30,074 bases of DNA from Gymnopilus junonius (taxonomy: Eukaryota; Basidiomycota; Agaricomycetes; Agaricales; Galerinaceae). Of the stretch, positions 29,427-30,074 are shown piece after piece. The notes under the pieces were generated by a model. It ran no database searches. It was not told the DNA's origin and saw only the letters and a list, made by a program, of their open reading frames with translations. Made by a program: the position numbers and the translations under genes. Each line of letters begins with the position of its first letter. The stretch's first letter is position 1. The stretch spans positions 1 to 30,074 of the forward strand of contig JADNYJ010000393.1 in NCBI GenBank assembly GCA_015501075.1. Direction: 5' to 3'.

Positions 29427-30074
29427 ATCGGTTGGGCATCTATAAATGTAGTCGAAATGCGCCGTTAAGAAAAGCTCGGCAGCAAAGTGGAGAAAGAGAA
29501 GAGCGTACTGGTGGGCAAAGGAGGGTCTTTAAGGTGAAATCCAAATGACACGGAAACGGTAGGCCGTGTGAGCGCAGGAGCTTTGAGGAAGGTGGAGGAG
29601 TGAAGAAAGGCGCGTTTGCTGGGAGGCTCCGACAGCAGGGTCGTGTGAGCTAAACAGAACCGATCTGTTTTTCCTTGCAACCGCCAATCTAAGAAAAAAA
29701 GGGAGCCGATTGGACAATCGCGAACGAAGAGAGGGGTAAGAATATCGTTTGTCAAAAAAAATTCAACCCTTATAAATAGAAACATAAAAATAGGCTAATA
29801 TACCTAAAAATAAATATATGTAGGGGTGAATATCGGCATCATCATTCTCTTCGCTTGTCGTGTCCTGCGTCAGTTGGGTAAGGCAGTGTACTCCCTTGTA
29901 AATGCTGGCTTTAGACAAGTATTCGGCGAAGATACCGCCCTCAAATAATCATCCTTGGCCCTTGAATGCTGAAATCTGGACGTTGTGATGTCTGCCGACA
30001 TCTCGGACCCGCAGTGACAGAACTATTTTAAGCGGTACCTGGTGCTGTGATGACCGATCTACATCATGACTTAA
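29427..30074. promoter_or_regulatory. upstream region of the Stealth gene
   Basis: 648 bp with no supported gene. A minus-strand frame at 29465-29785 is Phe/Leu/Ser-rich without motifs and is taken as leader or promoter sequence. A TATTTATAAG box lies on the minus strand near 29768-29777, about 340 bp before the ATG; whether it is used is unknown. Confidence 0.3.

Noticed and set aside
1..30074. tRNA, rRNA, CRISPR arrays, bacterial-type operons or ribosome binding sites
   Set aside because: No cloverleaf with an A/B-box pair, no rRNA-like block and no spaced repeats were seen; the gene structure is eukaryotic throughout.

Overview
The window looks like nuclear DNA of a mushroom-forming basidiomycete (Agaricomycetes). 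The evidence is the density of 45-90 nt GT-AG introns with CTRAY branch points, a fungal-specific FunK1 kinase, a Tnp2/Plavaka-type transposase, an N-terminally anchored P450 with 13 short exons, an expanded F-box family, and a Stealth-domain protein resembling Cryptococcus xylosylphosphotransferase. No operons, rRNA, tRNA or CRISPR arrays were seen. All gene models were built by reading frames and splice sites by eye, without database or transcript support.

Layout. 1-261: end of an unrecognised spliced gene running off the left edge (minus). 1333-3091: six-exon gene of an unrecognised acidic, coiled-coil-like protein (minus), with two frame breaks. 3360-5942: FunK1 kinase, three exons (minus). 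6265-9512: Tnp2/Plavaka-like transposase, three exons (minus), with one frame break. 9852-12086: cytochrome P450 (plus), intact, divergent from the transposase across 339 bp. 12231-13902: F-box protein (minus), convergent with the P450. 14464-17764: F-box pseudogene 1 (plus), carrying stops and a 1.3 kb insertion full of palindromic repeats. 17765-18813: gene-free and purine-rich, with a G-quadruplex-type repeat. 18814-20245: predicted nuclear, RS/acidic low-complexity protein (minus), with one frame break. 21642-23516: F-box pseudogene 2 (minus), broken by about six frameshifts. 24170-26193: intact F-box paralogue of both pseudogenes (minus). 26703-29426: Stealth-domain phosphotransferase, nine exons (minus), with one frame break. 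29427-30074: its upstream region.

How it fits together. This is not a biosynthetic cluster. It looks like an accessory region shaped by a DNA transposon, a repeat insertion and birth-and-death of an F-box family, with housekeeping-like genes (Stealth, nuclear protein) on the right. The three F-box paralogues share an odd structure: an intron directly after the initiator ATG. Pseudogene 1 decays mainly by C-to-T change at CpG, pseudogene 2 mainly by indels. Four otherwise well-preserved genes contain five frame breaks, all equivalent to loss of one base and each explainable at a short homopolymer. These may be assembly errors, so those genes should not be called dead without read support.
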